Assembly: GCA_035293245.1 (NCBI GenBank)
Contig: DATDOO010000142.1
Coordinates: 1-5,154 of the forward strand
Direction of reading: 5' to 3'
From: DATDOO01 sp035293245
Lineage (GTDB): Bacteria > Pseudomonadota > Gammaproteobacteria > Methylococcales > Methylococcaceae
DNA: 5,154 nt
Below the pieces are notes generated by a model. It saw only the letters and a program-made list of their open reading frames with translations. It was not told the DNA's origin and ran no database searches. Below are positions 3,952 through 5,154 of this stretch, in pieces. The stretch's first letter is position 1. Every line of letters starts with the position of its first letter. Position numbers and translations under genes: made by a program.

Positions 3952-4983
3952 ATGAACCGATTGCGCCCCATGATCACGGCGATTCTGCTGACCGGCGCCA
4001 CCGCCGCCGCGGCCGAATGGCAACCCCTTCCGGACAAGGCCCCCGAACCGGCCAACAACCCCAGCAGCGCCGCCAAAGTGGAACTGGGCAAAATGCTCTA
4101 TCACGATCCGCGCCTGTCCTCCTCCGGCACCGTCGCTTGCGCCTCCTGCCATAGCGTCATGTCGGGCGGCGAAGACAATCGGCCCAATTCTGTCGGCGTC
4201 AGGGCCCAGACCGGCGGGCGTAGCGCCCCGACCGTGTGGAACTCCGCGTTCAATTCCGTGCAGTTCTGGGACGGCCGCGCCGCCAGCCTGGAGGCTCAGG
4301 CCAAGGGCCCGGTCACCAACCCCATCGAAATGGGCATGAAAAGCTGGGACGACGTGGTCAAGCGCCTGAGCGAAATCCCCGGCTACGGCAAAGCCTTCGA
4401 AGCCGCGTTCGGCTCCAACAGCCCCATCAGCGCCGATCATGCCGCCATGGCCATCGCCGCTTACGAGCGCACCCTGATCACCCCCAACAGCGCCTACGAC
4501 AAGTTCGCCAAGGGCGACGGCAAGGCGCTGACCGAGCAGCAGCAGCGCGGCCTGAAAACCTTCAGCGAAGTCGGCTGCGTCAGTTGCCACAGCGGACCGG
4601 CCTTCAACGGCCCCAGCCTGCCGGAAGGCACGGGTTTCTTCCAGAAATTCCCGATGCATTCCAACGGCTACTTCGAAGCCCAATACAAGTTCAGTAAGGA
4701 CCTGGGCCGCGCCGAAGTCACCAAGAAAGCGGAAGACGAACACCTGTTCAAGGTTCCGACCTTGCGCAACGTCGCTCTGACCGCGCCGTATTTCCACAAC
4801 GGCTCGGTCAAGACTCTCGACGAAGCCGTGCGCGTCATGGGCAAGCTGCAGCTTGAAAAGGACCTGAGCGACGAGCAGATCGGCGACATCGTCGCGTTCC
4901 TGAACGCCCTCACCGGCGAATTCCCGAAACAGGAAATGCCGAGACTGCCGGGCACGCCGGGAAAGACCTTCGCTTACGAATAA
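3952..4983 (+). CDS. Periplasmic dihaem cytochrome c peroxidase (CcpA/MauG superfamily)
   Basis: This 343-residue protein has a signal peptide (cleavage probably after A21, before EWQP) and two c-type haem sites: C63-A-S-C66-H67 and C209-V-S-C212-H213. It reduces hydrogen peroxide to water in the periplasm with electrons from small cytochromes or similar donors. Relative to the Pseudomonas enzyme (numbering from memory), W106, Q116 and E126 correspond to W94, Q104 and E114, and M296, 14 residues after H282 in PYFHNG, corresponds to the Met ligand of the high-potential haem (M275). However, H71, the distal ligand of the peroxidatic haem in the resting state, corresponds to V83 here, and N79 of the calcium loop corresponds to S91. 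FWDGRA and PTLRN are intact. A MauG-type maturase is less likely because of the Met ligand. A terminator-like hairpin follows 16 nt after the stop. Confidence 0.93.
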   Translation: MNRLRPMITAILLTGATAAAAEWQPLPDKAPEPANNPSSAAKVELGKMLYHDPRLSSSGTVACASCHSVMSGGEDNRPNSVGVRAQTGGRSAPTVWNSAFNSVQFWDGRAASLEAQAKGPVTNPIEMGMKSWDDVVKRLSEIPGYGKAFEAAFGSNSPISADHAAMAIAAYERTLITPNSAYDKFAKGDGKALTEQQQRGLKTFSEVGCVSCHSGPAFNGPSLPEGTGFFQKFPMHSNGYFEAQYKFSKDLGRAEVTKKAEDEHLFKVPTLRNVALTAPYFHNGSVKTLDEAVRVMGKLQLEKDLSDEQIGDIVAFLNALTGEFPKQEMPRLPGTPGKTFAYE

Positions 4984-4999
4984 GGCGAAACGGTGAAAC

Positions 5000-5053
5000 G
5001 GCCCCAGCCTCCCCGGAAACCGCGGGTTCCGGAGAGGCTGGGGCCATTCTTCA
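5000..5053 (+). terminator. Rho-independent terminator-like hairpin after the peroxidase gene
   Basis: GGCCCCAGCCT (5000-5010) pairs perfectly with AGGCTGGGGCC (5035-5045). One more C-G pair, a mismatch and an inner CCGGAA/TTCCGG stem (5013-5018 with 5027-5032) follow. The result is a long, very stable hairpin with a small loop. The 3' tail ATTCTTCAA is only moderately T-rich. It separates the peroxidase transcript from the tRNA. Confidence 0.8.
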
Positions 5054-5078
5054 ACAGACACCTTCCAAGTTTTCCGAT

Positions 5079-5154
5079 GCTGGCGTAGCTCAGTTGGTAG
5101 AGCAGCTGATTTGTAATCAGCCGGTCGCGAGTTCGAATCTTGTCGCCAGCTCCA
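5079..5154 (+). tRNA. tRNA-Thr (anticodon UGU)
   Basis: A complete 76-nt cloverleaf is visible. The acceptor stem is GCTGGCG (5079-5085) with CGCCAGC (5144-5150), followed by discriminator T5151 and an encoded CCA at 5152-5154. The D arm is GCTC/GAGC; the anticodon stem is GCTGA/TCAGC with loop TTTGTAA and anticodon TGT at 5112-5114, reading ACA (Thr). The T arm has TTCGAAT in its loop, and its stem contains two G-U pairs. It follows the terminator by about 33 nt with no obvious promoter in that gap. In gammaproteobacteria the UGU threonine tRNA often opens the Thr-Tyr-Gly-Thr-tufB cluster, which could begin here. Confidence 0.97.

Noticed and set aside
3930..5044. GCCCCAG in the peroxidase leader can pair with CTGGGGC in the terminator
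   Set aside because: A 7-bp GC-rich match across 1.1 kb is expected by chance, and the terminator's own stem is far more stable.
3847..5061. 404-codon open frame on the minus strand, longer than the peroxidase gene it opposes
   Set aside because: It runs antisense to the dihaem peroxidase and crosses the terminator hairpin and the peroxidase ribosome binding site; the composition is Gly/Ala/Val-rich with no family motif.

Overview
The window reads as GC-rich chromosomal DNA from a gammaproteobacterium. The evidence is a NagZ-type peptidoglycan-recycling glycosidase, an RlmJ close to the E. coli enzyme in length and motifs, a glyoxalase II and a periplasmic dihaem cytochrome c peroxidase. The peroxidase and FmdB/FliL-type neighbours remind me of methanotrophs such as Methylococcales, but that is an impression and not a demonstrated placement.

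Layout. Positions 1-1259 (minus strand) hold nagZ followed by the truncated start of a hypoxanthine/guanine-type phosphoribosyltransferase gene. The two overlap by 4 bp (ATGA). A 100-bp divergent intergenic region (1260-1359) carries a perfect TATAAT facing nagZ, overlapped by a TATACT facing the plus-strand genes. From 1360 the plus strand carries a secreted FliL-domain protein and an FmdB-type zinc-ribbon protein. A hairpin-packed 199-bp segment follows, then rlmJ and gloB (12 bp apart), a dihaem peroxidase gene with its own strong ribosome binding site, a strong terminator-like hairpin (5000-5045), and a complete tRNA-Thr(UGU) ending exactly at the window edge.

The most interesting item is the segment 2033-2231. 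It has 18-bp terminal inverted repeats (15 of 18 matching, the outer 9 perfect) and is flanked on both sides by GCG, a possible 3-bp target duplication. It contains five hairpins and no gene. Removing it together with one GCG joins fmdB to rlmJ so that fmdB ends in a TGA overlapping the rlmJ GTG start (GTGCTGA). This suggests that a small non-autonomous mobile element (MITE-like) split a translationally coupled gene pair, gave fmdB a new last codon and stop, and left rlmJ without a visible Shine-Dalgarno sequence. The second notable item is the peroxidase. It keeps both haem sites and the active-site Gln and Glu, but lacks the distal histidine (H71 of the Pseudomonas enzyme) and the usual calcium-loop asparagine.

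The genes serve mostly housekeeping roles: cell-wall recycling and purine salvage on the minus strand; 23S rRNA methylation, methylglyoxal detoxification and periplasmic peroxide removal on the plus strand. I see no phage, CRISPR or defence system here.
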